From Smaragdicoccus niigatensis DSM 44881 = NBRC 103563 (GTDB taxonomy: Bacteria; Actinomycetota; Actinomycetes; Mycobacteriales; Mycobacteriaceae), in the NCBI RefSeq assembly GCF_000380645.1, contig NZ_AQXZ01000009.1, positions 50,344 through 114,343 of the forward strand: DNA of 64,000 nucleotides. Reading direction: 5' to 3'. The first letter of the stretch is position 1. Every line of letters begins with the position of its first letter. Shown one piece after another: positions 38,211 to 48,314 of this stretch. The notes beneath the pieces are model-generated. The model did no database searches, had not been told where the DNA came from, and worked only from the letters and a program-made list of their open reading frames with translations. Position numbers and translations under genes: made by a program.

Positions 38211-40091
38211 ATGGTGGTCACCCTGCGGCGCGCACAATGCGCCGAGCGACCAGCCCCGCTGACCCGTTCTTGCGCCCGGATCGGCGCCATCTCGGTGTCC
38301 CTCATCGTTGGCCTCGGATTTCTTGGTCTCACCACTTCCAGCGCCGACATTGTCGTGCCCATCGCGCCGCCTGGGGTCTTCGACCAGCCCGCGAGTCCGC
38401 CCCAGATTCAGTTCTCGCCACCCCAGATCCAGTTCGCGCCGCCTGAGGTTCAGTTCTCACCGCCGCAGGTTCAGTTCGCGCCGCCGCAGGTGGTTTTTCC
38501 AGACCCGCCCGCAGCTGTGATTCCGGCGCCGCCGGTGATCGAGCCACCGAAACAAGCGCCGACCTTCGTCCCGGCACCGCCCGTAGTCGCGCCGCCAGTG
38601 GTGGAGGCGCCCCCGGTGGTCGAAGCGCCGCCGGTGGTGGAGGCGCCCCCGGTGGTCGAAGCACCGCCGGTGGTCGAAGCGCCGCCGGTGGTCGAAGCGC
38701 CGCCGGTGGTCGAAGCCCCGCCGGTCGTTGAAGCTCCGCCGGTCGAGCAAGCCCAGCCGTCCGTCGCACAGCCACCGCCAGCGGCAGGTCAGACGACAGC
38801 GGCACCTCCCGCGGAGGGCAAACCAGCAGCTGAAACCGCGGAACCGACGACGGGCGCGGCGGGCCAGGCGACGACCGTCGTAGCCGAAGCCGCGGCAGAC
38901 CCCGCGACCACTGGCACGAATGCAGAGGCAGCGAAGGCGGCCGCGTTCGCCGCACCGAACACCACGGCGGCCGGCCCCACGGTCGCGGCTGCGTTGGCGA
39001 ATGACTCGGCGACGACGGTGTCCGCGAATCCGATGCAGCTCGCCGCACCGCTGGCCGCCGCGGCCACTCCCGCGGGGTTCGCTTCGGCGTCGACCGGCGG
39101 TGCGGACTATCCGTGGATGCCGGCCCCGAGTGCCATGACCGCGTGGGCGCCGTGCATCTGGGGCGGCATGCCGCTCGGTGTGGACGGAACGCTCTCGTCG
39201 CCGTTCGGTATTCGCGGTCGCGAGTTCCACCGCGGCGTCGACTTCGGCGCACCGTTGGGTTCACCGATCTTCTCGGCCCTCGATGGCACGGTGACCGACG
39301 CCGGTCCGGCCCAAGGCTTCGGGCAGTGGATCGTGATCGATTCGCACACCAGCAGCGGACTGGTGTCCACCGTCTACGGGCACATGTATCCCGCGGGCGT
39401 GCTCGTGCAGAAGGGCGACACGATCCGGGCGGGCCAGCGCATCGGGCTGGTGGGGAGCAACGGCGAGTCGACTGGTCCGCATCTGCACTTCGAGGTGTGG
39501 CGCGGTGGGCGTACCGAGGGCGGGGCGCCGGTGGACCCGATGGCAATCCTGAGTTCGAAGACTGCGGTATCACCACCGGCGGGCTGCAACGCCAACGCGC
39601 CGATCAACGCGAGCACCGTGCCGCAGGACTACATGCCGTGGCTGCAGAAGGGCGGTACGCAGTGCCCCGGCCTGTCGGCTCCGCTGCTCGCCGCGCAGAT
39701 CATGCAAGAGAGCGGATTCCGCTCCGATGCCGTCTCACCTGCGGGGGCGCGGGGACCCGCCCAGTTCATGCCCGGTACCTGGCAGACGATGGCCGTCGAC
39801 GGTGACCACGACGGTCGGCGCGACATCAACAGTGTTCCGGATGCGGTCATGACCCAGGCGCAGTTGATGTGTTCGAACCTGACGGTCGCGCGCCAAGGCG
39901 TTGACGGCGGAACTTTGCGGGGAGATCCCGTCGATCTCGCTCTCGCGGGGTATAACGCAGGAATGGGTGCGGTGACGAGGGCTGGCGGGATGCCATCCGG
40001 CGGTCAGTACACGACCGAGACGCAACCATATGTGGCTCGTATCCGATCCATGACCAGTCAGTTCTCGGTAGTCCTGCAGGGGGCTCGATGA
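38211..40091 (+). CDS. Exported M23 peptidase-lytic transglycosylase fusion with Pro-rich stalk
   Basis: The 626-residue protein carries two peptidoglycan-degrading domains. An N-terminal hydrophobic segment (about residues 20-45) is a signal or anchor. Residues 62-96 are five 7-residue repeats of the type [SA]PP[QE][IV]QF, and 130-177 are eight copies of VVEAPP. An Ala/Thr-rich linker reaches about 300. The M23 LytM domain follows at about 325-440 (FHRGVDFGAPLGSPIF, GHMYP, TGPHLHFEVW); the first His of HRGVD, the Asp and the HLH histidines are the zinc ligands. The last 140 residues are an SLT domain with catalytic Glu in AQIMQESGFRSDA, then GPAQFMPGTW. ATG at 38211 is preferred over GTG at 38196. 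It stands where M. tuberculosis has lpqU. The following lipoprotein gene overlaps it by ATGA. Confidence 0.88.
   Translation: MVVTLRRAQCAERPAPLTRSCARIGAISVSLIVGLGFLGLTTSSADIVVPIAPPGVFDQPASPPQIQFSPPQIQFAPPEVQFSPPQVQFAPPQVVFPDPPAAVIPAPPVIEPPKQAPTFVPAPPVVAPPVVEAPPVVEAPPVVEAPPVVEAPPVVEAPPVVEAPPVVEAPPVVEAPPVEQAQPSVAQPPPAAGQTTAAPPAEGKPAAETAEPTTGAAGQATTVVAEAAADPATTGTNAEAAKAAAFAAPNTTAAGPTVAAALANDSATTVSANPMQLAAPLAAAATPAGFASASTGGADYPWMPAPSAMTAWAPCIWGGMPLGVDGTLSSPFGIRGREFHRGVDFGAPLGSPIFSALDGTVTDAGPAQGFGQWIVIDSHTSSGLVSTVYGHMYPAGVLVQKGDTIRAGQRIGLVGSNGESTGPHLHFEVWRGGRTEGGAPVDPMAILSSKTAVSPPAGCNANAPINASTVPQDYMPWLQKGGTQCPGLSAPLLAAQIMQESGFRSDAVSPAGARGPAQFMPGTWQTMAVDGDHDGRRDINSVPDAVMTQAQLMCSNLTVARQGVDGGTLRGDPVDLALAGYNAGMGAVTRAGGMPSGGQYTTETQPYVARIRSMTSQFSVVLQGAR
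38394..38498 (+). repeat. 21-bp coding repeat, 5 units
   Basis: Five in-frame 21-base units encode SPPQIQF-like heptads; the fifth is degenerate (APPQVVF). They form the first part of the proline-rich stalk of the M23-transglycosylase protein. Confidence 0.85.
38598..38741 (+). repeat. 18-bp coding repeat, 8 units
   Basis: Eight consecutive in-frame 18-base units encode VVEAPP, differing by single silent changes (gtg/gtc, gaa/gag, gcg/gca/gcc/gct). A degenerate VEQA unit follows. Such a tract can gain or lose units by slippage, so stalk length may vary between strains. Confidence 0.9.
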
Positions 40092-40570
40092 GGGCTGCGG
40101 TCGCGGTCCTGTGTCTGTTGCTGGGCTTGTTGGTGGGATGTGGCAGCGAACCGCCGTCCGGTGACGTGACGGATCAGGCGAAGCCCGGCGACGAGGTCAT
40201 TGTCAAAGCTCTCGACACCATCTTCACGTGGCATCCCGGGACCGATGCCTCGACGATCGACGGCTACCGGCGGGCCGCGCCGTTGCTCACCCAGAGCCTC
40301 TCGGACAAGTCGTCGGCCGGTTCTGACGTGAGACCCTCGGCGCAGTGGCAGGACTGGGCTCGACGAAAGGTGTCGGTCAACGCGACGACCTTCATCGTCG
40401 CGGGGGAGCATCGTGCGGACACTCCGGATCGCATCGAACGCACGGCCGTGGTCACTCAGACGGTCGTCGATCCCGCAGCGAGTAGCCAGACGTTAGCGCC
40501 GTTCAACGCGTATGTGGCTGCGGTTCGTACGTCGGCCGGGTGGCGTGTTTCGGACATCGCCATCCGGTAA
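40088..40570 (+). CDS. Lipoprotein of unknown function
   Basis: The 160-residue product has a lipoprotein signal: MRAAVAVLCLLLGLLVGCGS with the lipobox LVGC and modified Cys at 18. The mature part (DAKP-like start, then a WHPGTDAS...GYRRAAPLL helix and beta-rich end) has no domain I recognise; it has an mce-associated or NTF2-like feel but this is not certain. The ATGA overlap with the M23-transglycosylase gene suggests the two exported proteins are made in fixed ratio and may work together at the cell wall. Confidence 0.8.
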   Translation: MRAAVAVLCLLLGLLVGCGSEPPSGDVTDQAKPGDEVIVKALDTIFTWHPGTDASTIDGYRRAAPLLTQSLSDKSSAGSDVRPSAQWQDWARRKVSVNATTFIVAGEHRADTPDRIERTAVVTQTVVDPAASSQTLAPFNAYVAAVRTSAGWRVSDIAIR

Positions 40571-40745
40571 GTGAGCAAACTTTCAATTATCTCACCATCT
40601 GAAATTGGACAACCGCACGTATAGCGTTGCCCTGCAAGCACTTCTCTGGTCGGTGATACTTGTCACAAGCGCCTGACGCTAATAACTGGCAACTGCATTC
40701 CGAAATCACATTGAGGGAATTTCGCAGGTCAAACTCCGGGGGGTT

Positions 40746-42143
40746 GTGTTGGCGACTCGTGAGATCGGCATCTTCCACTTCGATCGTCGACGTAGCAGTC
40801 AGCGGTCGGAAACGCGCATCACCCGTCGAGTACGGATCCTCATCGTGCTGGGCGCGGCGCTGTTGGAATCGGGCGCGGTCTTTGTTGCAGTCGCACTGCT
40901 CGCCGGGGTACTTCCCGGGGCGATCGTGGCCGCCAGCCTGCTCGTGATGCTCGTGGCGACTCGCCGCAGCCGGGACCGTCTCAACCTTCTCGTGCTCGAC
41001 GACCTGGGCGCGATGGTGATCATGTGCTCAGCCGCCGCGTTCCTGGCTTGGATGGTGGTGCCGGACTTCGGCGGAACGCATCCGGCGCTCGTGGTTCTGG
41101 CGACGATCGTCGCCAGTTTCGTGGTGCGCGGTCTGACGTACGTCGTTCGCCGCCGAATGCAGGCCTCGCGCCGACTGCTGAAGAACACCATCGTCGTCGG
41201 CGGTGGCATGGTTGCCGCCGAACTCGTGGCCTCGATGGAGACGAACCCGAGCATGGGGCTGCGTCCCGTCGCGATGCTCGACGACTTTCCGATGGACAAA
41301 GCCACGTCGTCCGACGTGCCGGTGCGGCCGATGCAGCAATTCGAGCCGGGCTACATCGAACAGGAGGGGGTCGACGTCGTCATCGTCGCATTCTCCGGAC
41401 TGCGTGAGCCCGACATGCTCGGCATGCTGCGACTGTTCGACAAGGCCGAGTGCGAGATCTACATCGTGCCGCGGCTCTTCGAGTACGCGAGTGTCAGCGG
41501 AGACATGGACCATATCCGCGGAATTCCGCTGGTCCGGGTCCGCCGTCTGGCGCACCGCACTCTCACCTGGCGCCTCAAGCGGGCTTCGTCCTTCCTGCTG
41601 TCCCTGTCGGCCATCGTCTTCTTGTCGCCGGTCCTGGGCGCCGTCGCGCTCGCGGTGTGGCTGCAGGACCGGTCGGCGCCGATCCTGTTCCGTCAGACCC
41701 GCATCACCGAGAACGCGTCAGAATTCACGATCCTGAAATTCCGCTCGATGAAGCCGGCGAACGAAAACGAATCGGCGACCAAGTGGAATATCGCCAACGA
41801 CGACCGACTCGGCAAGCTCGGACGATTCCTCCGCAAAACCTCTCTCGACGAATTGCCGCAACTCTTCAACGTGCTCAGGGGCGACATGGATCTCGTCGGC
41901 CCGCGTCCGGAGCGCCCGCACTTCGTGAAGCAGTTCTCGCAGGACATTCCGGGCTACGGCGCTCGTCACCGAATTCCGGCCGGATTGACCGGTTGGGCCG
42001 CGATTCACGGCCTCCGCGGCGACACGTCTTTGTTCGAGCGAGCGGTTTACGACAACTACTACATCGAGAATTGGAGCCTTTGGCTCGACTTCAAGATCAT
42101 GATTCGCACCTTGATGGTGGTTTTGCGGCGCACCGGCGGCTGA
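40746..42143 (+). CDS. Polyprenyl-phosphate sugar-1-phosphate transferase (WcaJ/WbaP type)
   Basis: This enzyme should start a polysaccharide repeat unit by moving a hexose-1-phosphate onto undecaprenyl or decaprenyl phosphate at the membrane. The 465-residue product has four N-terminal membrane segments (to about residue 130), a nucleotide-binding-like domain (KNTIVVGGGMVAAELVAS), a further membrane hairpin at about 280-310, and the catalytic PNPT domain: RQTRITENASEFTILKFRSM, RKTSLDELPQLFNVLRGDMDLVGPRPERP and GLTGWAAIHGLRGDT. The GTG start has a GGGGGG run just upstream. In the conserved gene order nothing is found here between lpqU and eno, so it is an insertion, and it probably serves the polysaccharide locus at 46-62 kb. 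Confidence 0.9.
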   Translation: MLATREIGIFHFDRRRSSQRSETRITRRVRILIVLGAALLESGAVFVAVALLAGVLPGAIVAASLLVMLVATRRSRDRLNLLVLDDLGAMVIMCSAAAFLAWMVVPDFGGTHPALVVLATIVASFVVRGLTYVVRRRMQASRRLLKNTIVVGGGMVAAELVASMETNPSMGLRPVAMLDDFPMDKATSSDVPVRPMQQFEPGYIEQEGVDVVIVAFSGLREPDMLGMLRLFDKAECEIYIVPRLFEYASVSGDMDHIRGIPLVRVRRLAHRTLTWRLKRASSFLLSLSAIVFLSPVLGAVALAVWLQDRSAPILFRQTRITENASEFTILKFRSMKPANENESATKWNIANDDRLGKLGRFLRKTSLDELPQLFNVLRGDMDLVGPRPERPHFVKQFSQDIPGYGARHRIPAGLTGWAAIHGLRGDTSLFERAVYDNYYIENWSLWLDFKIMIRTLMVVLRRTGG

Positions 42144-42185
42144 TTTCCCGCGAGCGTCGCTCGGCACGATAGGCTCACCCAGTAG

Positions 42186-43499
<1,314 letters not shown>

Positions 43500-43513
43500 C
43501 TCCTTAAGTTGTC

Positions 43514-44239
43514 ATGAGCACTCGCGATCGTCGGCGCAGTTCGAGCCCGGGCGGTGAATCGGTCAGGCGGGCTCGGCGAGACGATCGCGAGTCCGCTCGT
43601 GAGCGATCTCCCCGGGCCCGGCAGGCTGCCCCCGATGCCCCGGGCAAGCGCGCCGGAAGCATGACCGGCAAGTCTTCTCGAGCTGGCGGAAAGCGCAGCG
43701 AGGAGGGGGCCTTCGCCGCCCTCCGTTGGCGTCGTCCGTCGTCGGGAAGCGCTGACCGCGGTTCCCGAGGACCGGCGTCCCGTGGCCTCGCGATCGTCCA
43801 GCAGCGGCTGCCGCGTGTGCTCATCCCGCGGCGCACCGACTCCGGTGGGGAGCGCACCGTATTCGGCATGGCGGCGAGCCGTGCCGTGGCGTTCGCGGTC
43901 GTGCTGTCGTGCCTGGTCCTGACGCTGACGGTGCCGCTGCGGACATTCTTCACGCAGCAGTCGCAGGCGGATCAACTTGCCGAACAGAAGCAGGAGATCC
44001 AGCACGAGATCGAGCAACTCAAGGAACGTCAGGTTCAGCAACAGGATCCGGCATACATCGAGCAGGAGGCCCGCCGACGGCTCGGCCTGGTGAAGCCGGG
44101 GGAGATTGCGTACAAGGTGCAGCTGCCCGGTGCCTACGAAGCGGAGCTGGAGAAGTTGCGGCGGCCGGCGGAGGCAGCACCGGTGTGGTACTCGGAGCTG
44201 TGGAAGTCGATTTCGCACCCCACGGGAGTTGGCTGGTGA
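43514..44239 (+). CDS. Septum formation initiator family protein (FtsB/DivIC-like)
   Basis: The 241-residue protein has a long basic, disordered N-terminus (about 115 residues, rich in Arg/Ser/Gly), one membrane segment (about 123-142), then a coiled coil (QAEQL-type heptads with LAEQKQEIQHEIEQLKERQ) and the conserved DPAYIEQEARRRLGLVKPGEI. It is the FtsB/DivIC-type divisome protein in the Rv1024 position. Its TGA overlaps the DUF501 start (GTGA at 44236-44239). Confidence 0.9.
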   Translation: MSTRDRRRSSSPGGESVRRARRDDRESARERSPRARQAAPDAPGKRAGSMTGKSSRAGGKRSEEGAFAALRWRRPSSGSADRGSRGPASRGLAIVQQRLPRVLIPRRTDSGGERTVFGMAASRAVAFAVVLSCLVLTLTVPLRTFFTQQSQADQLAEQKQEIQHEIEQLKERQVQQQDPAYIEQEARRRLGLVKPGEIAYKVQLPGAYEAELEKLRRPAEAAPVWYSELWKSISHPTGVGW

Positions 44240-44751
44240 CCGGAGTTTCCGAAGCTGATCTGGCCGCCGTTGGGGCGCAGCTCGGTCGGGAGCCGCGTGG
44301 TGTTCTCGAGATCGCATACCGTGCGCCGGACGGAGTTCCGGGAGTCGTGAAGACGGCCCCGCGCCTCCCGGACGGCACTCCATTTCCGACGTTGTACTAC
44401 CTCACCGACCCACGCCTCACGGCGGAGGCGAGTCGGCTCGAGTCCGCGGGTGTCATGCGGGACATGCAGGAGCGTCTGGCCGCAGACCCCGCGGTTGCCG
44501 CCGCGTATCGGCGCGCGCACGAGTCCTACCTCGCCGAGCGGAACGCGATCGAGTCGCTGGGTACCGATTTCTCCGGCGGCGGAATGCCGGATCGCGTGAA
44601 GTGCCTGCACGTCCTGATCGCGCATTCTCTCGCGAAGGGGCCGGGCGTCAATCCGTTCGGCGACGAGGCAGTGGCGCTGGCCGCGCGCTCGGGCCTGCGC
44701 GGAACGGCAATTCCGGCGGATTGGCCCGACACAGAGTACGGAGAACGATGA
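44236..44751 (+). CDS. DUF501 family protein
   Basis: The 171-residue product matches the actinobacterial DUF501 family: LGREPRGVLEIAYRAPDGVPGVVKTAPRLPDGTPFPTLYYLTDP over residues about 14-60, and GGGMPDRVKCLHVLIAHSLAKGPGVNPFGDEA toward the C-terminus. Function is unknown. It always lies between the FtsB-like gene and ppx in this order, here with overlaps at both ends (GTGA, ATGA). Confidence 0.93.
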   Translation: MTGVSEADLAAVGAQLGREPRGVLEIAYRAPDGVPGVVKTAPRLPDGTPFPTLYYLTDPRLTAEASRLESAGVMRDMQERLAADPAVAAAYRRAHESYLAERNAIESLGTDFSGGGMPDRVKCLHVLIAHSLAKGPGVNPFGDEAVALAARSGLRGTAIPADWPDTEYGER

Positions 44752-45710
44752 GCAAGCCGTTCCGGCGGATCGCCGCGGTCGACTGCGGCACGAACTCGAT
44801 TCGCCTGCTCATCTCGGACGTTCTGGACGGTGAACTGCTGGGCGATGTGCATCGCGAGATGCGCGTCGTGCGGCTCGGGCAGGGCGTCGACGCGAACGGT
44901 GCCTTCGCGCCTGAGGCGATCGATCGGACCCGAACCGCGTTGCGCGATTACGTCGGCCTGATGATCGAGGCCGGGGTCGACGCGGTGCGGATGGTCGCTA
45001 CGTCGGCGGCACGCGATGCGTCGAACCGGGACGAATTCTTTGAGATGACGCGGCATGAGCTAGGCCGTGTGGTGTCCGGCGCCGTAGCGGAAGTCATCAG
45101 CGGCGACGAGGAAGCTCGGTTGTCGTTCTCGGGAGCCGTCGGCCAGCTCGATTCCGCCGACGGCCCGTTTGTGGTCACCGATCTCGGTGGCGGTTCGACG
45201 GAGTTGGTCCTCGGCGACAGCGACGGAGTCAAGGCCGCGTACTCGGCGGACATCGGTTCCGTCCGCATCACCGAGCGCACTCTGCCGTCTGATCCGCCGA
45301 CGGCGGCCGAGATCGAGGCCGCACGCGCGTTCGCCGCCGAGCGACTGGCCGAGGCGTTCGGCCGGGTTCCGGTCGAAGGCGCGAAGACCTGGGTCGGTGT
45401 GGCCGGCACGATCACGACGCTCGCCGCGTTGGCGCTGGAACTGCCCGCGTACGACCCGCAGCAGGTGCATCTGTCCCGGTTCGACTTGTCGACGATCGAG
45501 GCCTTGTGTGCGCGAGTTGTTGGTATGAACCACGCCGAGCGGGCGGCACATGCGGTGATCCACCCCGGTCGAGTCGACGTCATCGGTGGTGGAGCGGTCA
45601 TCACGACGGTCCTGGCTGAAGAATTCGCACGCCGGTCGGCGATCGACTCTCTGGTGGTCAGCGAGCACGACATTCTCGACGGAATTGCCATGTCAATCCT
45701 CGCTCGATAG
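44748..45710 (+). CDS. ppx: Ppx/GppA family phosphatase
   Basis: The 320-residue protein is an exopolyphosphatase/guanosine-pentaphosphatase of the ASKHA fold: AAVDCGTNSIRLLI (phosphate 1), VVTDLGGGSTELVLG (phosphate 2), and VAGTITTLAAL with DVIGGGAVI further on. In M. tuberculosis the equivalent gene (Rv1026, ppx2) lies in the same place. Only the two N-terminal domains are present; the HD-type C-terminal domain of long Ppx proteins is missing, as is usual in this group. A strong terminator follows. Confidence 0.93.
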   Translation: MSKPFRRIAAVDCGTNSIRLLISDVLDGELLGDVHREMRVVRLGQGVDANGAFAPEAIDRTRTALRDYVGLMIEAGVDAVRMVATSAARDASNRDEFFEMTRHELGRVVSGAVAEVISGDEEARLSFSGAVGQLDSADGPFVVTDLGGGSTELVLGDSDGVKAAYSADIGSVRITERTLPSDPPTAAEIEAARAFAAERLAEAFGRVPVEGAKTWVGVAGTITTLAALALELPAYDPQQVHLSRFDLSTIEALCARVVGMNHAERAAHAVIHPGRVDVIGGGAVITTVLAEEFARRSAIDSLVVSEHDILDGIAMSILAR

Positions 45711-45813
45711 TGACGTGGGTCACATCCATCGGTAAAATCGAAGTGGTCAACGAGGGTGAAGGTAAGGGGTCCCGACCGCCTAGCGCGACGGCCCGACCCG
45801 ATCTGAAGTAAAG

Positions 45814-45868
45814 CCCCGGTGGTCGTTCCCGCGCCTCAGCCTCGCGGGTCCGGCCACCGGGGTTTTCT
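45814..45868 (+). terminator. Terminator of the eno-ftsB-DUF501-ppx operon
   Basis: CCCCGGTGG (45814-45822) pairs with CCACCGGGG (45854-45862), with an inner CCCGCG/CGCGGG stem in the loop, followed by TTTTCTCT. It lies about 100 bases after ppx and separates the conserved region from the polysaccharide locus. Confidence 0.85.
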
Positions 45869-45962
45869 CTGAGTTACCCCGGTCACGCACCTGCTTCATC
45901 GCTGCGCCGTTCGGCCCGAATTGTGCAAGAGTTTGAAGGAGTCCATTAAAAACTGCCCGAAG

Positions 45963-47264
45963 GTGGCCCGATTGACGAACAAGCGTGTGGCGATCGTCAG
46001 TGCTGTTGATCCCTACCCTGTGGATGCCGGCAAGAAGGTCGTTCTCGCGGGCGTCATCGACTATCTCATCGATCGCTTCGGTGCGGACAACGTGCATTAT
46101 GTGCTGCTGGGGAGCGGCGACAACGCGACTTTCCCGGTGCACCTGCACGAGGTGCCGTTGCCCGGCCGCAAGGCGGTATTGGGCAGTCTCGCGTCGCGCA
46201 CTCTGACTGGCCGCGCGAGCCTTCAGGAGTCGTTTCTCTATTCGCGCCGCACGCGACGGGCGATCGAGCAGGTGATGGCGGAGATCGGCCCGGACGTCGA
46301 AATCTACGACACCATCCGGATGGCGCAGTACGTTCGGCGGCCGAAGCCGCATCAGGTCTGCTACCTCGACGACCTGTTCTCCGAGCGCTATGCCGCCATG
46401 CTCGACGCGGCAAAACGTCACGCGGGTGTGGAGATCCGGCCGCTCGGCAACTTCGCGGCCCACATTCCCGCGTCGATTCGTCCGCTCGCCGACCGTCCGC
46501 GATTCCAGCGCGGACTTCTGCGCGCCGAGCGCCGCCTGGTGGCCTCCAGCGAGAACCGGGTCGCGCGTCGATTCGAGCGCAGCGTGCTGGTGAATGCGCG
46601 CGAGGCGGGCGTCCTGCAGAAGCGTTCCGGGGCACCGGCATCGCACGTGGGCGCGATCTCTCCGCTGGTCCCGGACCGAGTCACTCCACGGCGGTTCACG
46701 GGGGCTCCCGTGTTCGTCTTCCTGGGTCTGCTGTCGCTCCCGCACAACGACGACGGGATCAAGAACTTCCTGGCGCAGACGTGGCCCGTGGTTCTCGAGC
46801 GCGAACCGAATGCCAAGTTGCGGATCATCGGGAAGGAACCAGGGGAGGCTCTGACGAGTCTCGTGGCCGGGTTCCCGGACTCCGTCGCCCTTGAGGGTTA
46901 TGTGCCCGATCTCGGCGAAGCGCTCGGCACGGCGGTGGCGATGTTGAACACCTTGCGCTTCGGTTCCGGCATCAAGCTGAAGGTCATCGAGGCCCTTCGT
47001 GCGGGGCTTCCGGTGGTGTCCACTGCCATTGGCTCGGACGGCATCGCCGTGGGAGCCGAATTCGGGATCGTCGGCGCCGAGGATCCGGCCGCCATCGCGA
47101 CGGCGATGCTGGAACTGTGCGACGTGGAACGGAATCGAGAGGTCTCCGCGGCGGCCCGCCGCCACTATGTTGAGACATATTCGCGAGAAGCCGTTTTCGC
47201 GCAGTACGACAAACAGTTGCTGCCGCCTGGTATTGCCCTCGGCGTGTCGTCGAATCGGCCGTAA
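45963..47264 (+). CDS. Glycosyltransferase, GT-B fold (GT4-like)
   Basis: The 433-residue cytoplasmic enzyme probably adds a sugar to a lipid-linked repeat unit. Features: VAIVSAVDPYPVDAGKKVVL (N-terminal Rossmann strand and loop), a central FVFLGLLSLPHNDDGIKNFL domain-2 start, and LNTLRFGSGIKLKVIEALRAGLPVVSTAIGSDGI as the sugar-nucleotide site. GTG at 45963 is chosen; a longer frame from 45921 is possible. It is the first gene of the polysaccharide locus. Sugar specificity cannot be told. Confidence 0.85.
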   Translation: MARLTNKRVAIVSAVDPYPVDAGKKVVLAGVIDYLIDRFGADNVHYVLLGSGDNATFPVHLHEVPLPGRKAVLGSLASRTLTGRASLQESFLYSRRTRRAIEQVMAEIGPDVEIYDTIRMAQYVRRPKPHQVCYLDDLFSERYAAMLDAAKRHAGVEIRPLGNFAAHIPASIRPLADRPRFQRGLLRAERRLVASSENRVARRFERSVLVNAREAGVLQKRSGAPASHVGAISPLVPDRVTPRRFTGAPVFVFLGLLSLPHNDDGIKNFLAQTWPVVLEREPNAKLRIIGKEPGEALTSLVAGFPDSVALEGYVPDLGEALGTAVAMLNTLRFGSGIKLKVIEALRAGLPVVSTAIGSDGIAVGAEFGIVGAEDPAAIATAMLELCDVERNREVSAAARRHYVETYSREAVFAQYDKQLLPPGIALGVSSNRP

Positions 47265-47327
47265 CGATAGGGTCAAGCCGGTCCCAAAACGGACGAGACC
47301 GATAGGTCTGTTTCTCATACTCCTTTC

Positions 47328-48281
47328 ATGTGGAATCGAGCCTCGGAAGTCATCAAACGCCGGACAAGCGGCGCCTTCAAGACCACTGCTTTGGCTGCTG
47401 TGATGATGGTGGCCTGGCCCCAGAGTGCGATCGCGGCGACCGCAGCCAGCCCGTTCGCGCCGACCAGCCCATGGAACACGGCAGTTCCAGCCAGTCCTCA
47501 GATCGATCCCAACAGCGCGGCGATGATCGCCTACGCCACCCGGAACAACATGGTGACCTCGATCCTGTACGAGTACTCGCAGCCGATCTACGTCGTCGAC
47601 GCCTCGACGCCGCGCTATACCGTCACGTGCACGATCAAGAACTGGGGCACCTGCCCGTTCCAGGGCAAGTCGGTTCCCATTCCGGTGGGCGCCAAGCCCT
47701 CGACGGGATCAGACGGAGCGCTGATCACCATCGACGAGACCGCGCAGAAGACGTACGAGTTCTGGCAGGCGAAGTTCAGCAAGGGTAAGTGGACGGCCAG
47801 TTGGGGTGCCGTGAACGACCTCGGAGGCTCGGGGTGGCAAGGTGCCGCGACCGGTGCCGGGGCGTCGCGACTGGGCGGTGCGGTCCGGGTCGCGGACATT
47901 GCGAACGGAACCATTCCGCACGCGCTGCAGTTGGTCATCGACAACGCGTGTAAGACCGTGTTCCGGGCACCGGCGACGAAGACCGACGGTGTCTCGACCC
48001 GAACGGACTGCATCCCAGAGGGTGCGCGCATTCAACTCGATCCGACGATCGACTTGAGCCAGTATTCGATGCCCGCAGGCGTTCGCGTCGTCGCCCGCGC
48101 CCTGCAGCAATACGGTGGTTATGTCGTCGACAAGGGTGGCGCACCACTGGGCGTCGTCTTCGAGCGCGCCCCCGATGCCACGTCGAACTTCACCGGCTCG
48201 GTGTACAACAACGCGGGATTCATGTGGGATTACTTCGGCATGACCGGGTTCCCGTTGAACAAGCTACGCGTTCTGAACTAA
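47328..48281 (+). CDS. Exported protein of an unassigned family, paralogue A
   Basis: The 317-residue product has a signal peptide ending SAIA-ATA (cleavage near residue 37) and is otherwise soluble. It is one of three paralogues in this locus. Shared features are SPWNTAVP near residue 47, four conserved cysteines (101, 109, 208, 228; probably two disulfides), GSDGA near 128, YEFWQAK (Glu144), GSGWQGAATGAGASRLGG, ADIANGTIPHAL (His198), RAPATKTDG, IQLDPTID (Asp238) and VARALQQYGGYVVDKGGAPL. I know no domain with this set. The location among glycosyltransferases suggests an extracytoplasmic role with the polysaccharide (binding, trimming or attachment), but this is inference. Confidence 0.8.
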   Translation: MWNRASEVIKRRTSGAFKTTALAAVMMVAWPQSAIAATAASPFAPTSPWNTAVPASPQIDPNSAAMIAYATRNNMVTSILYEYSQPIYVVDASTPRYTVTCTIKNWGTCPFQGKSVPIPVGAKPSTGSDGALITIDETAQKTYEFWQAKFSKGKWTASWGAVNDLGGSGWQGAATGAGASRLGGAVRVADIANGTIPHALQLVIDNACKTVFRAPATKTDGVSTRTDCIPEGARIQLDPTIDLSQYSMPAGVRVVARALQQYGGYVVDKGGAPLGVVFERAPDATSNFTGSVYNNAGFMWDYFGMTGFPLNKLRVLN

Positions 48282-48314
48282 GCGGACCTGTCGGCGGCTT
48301 AGTACCCTGAACTG

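Noticed and set aside
38394..38741. Proline-rich repeat tracts as a non-coding satellite or CRISPR
   Set aside because: The units are multiples of three, stay in frame and differ mostly at silent positions, so they are coding.
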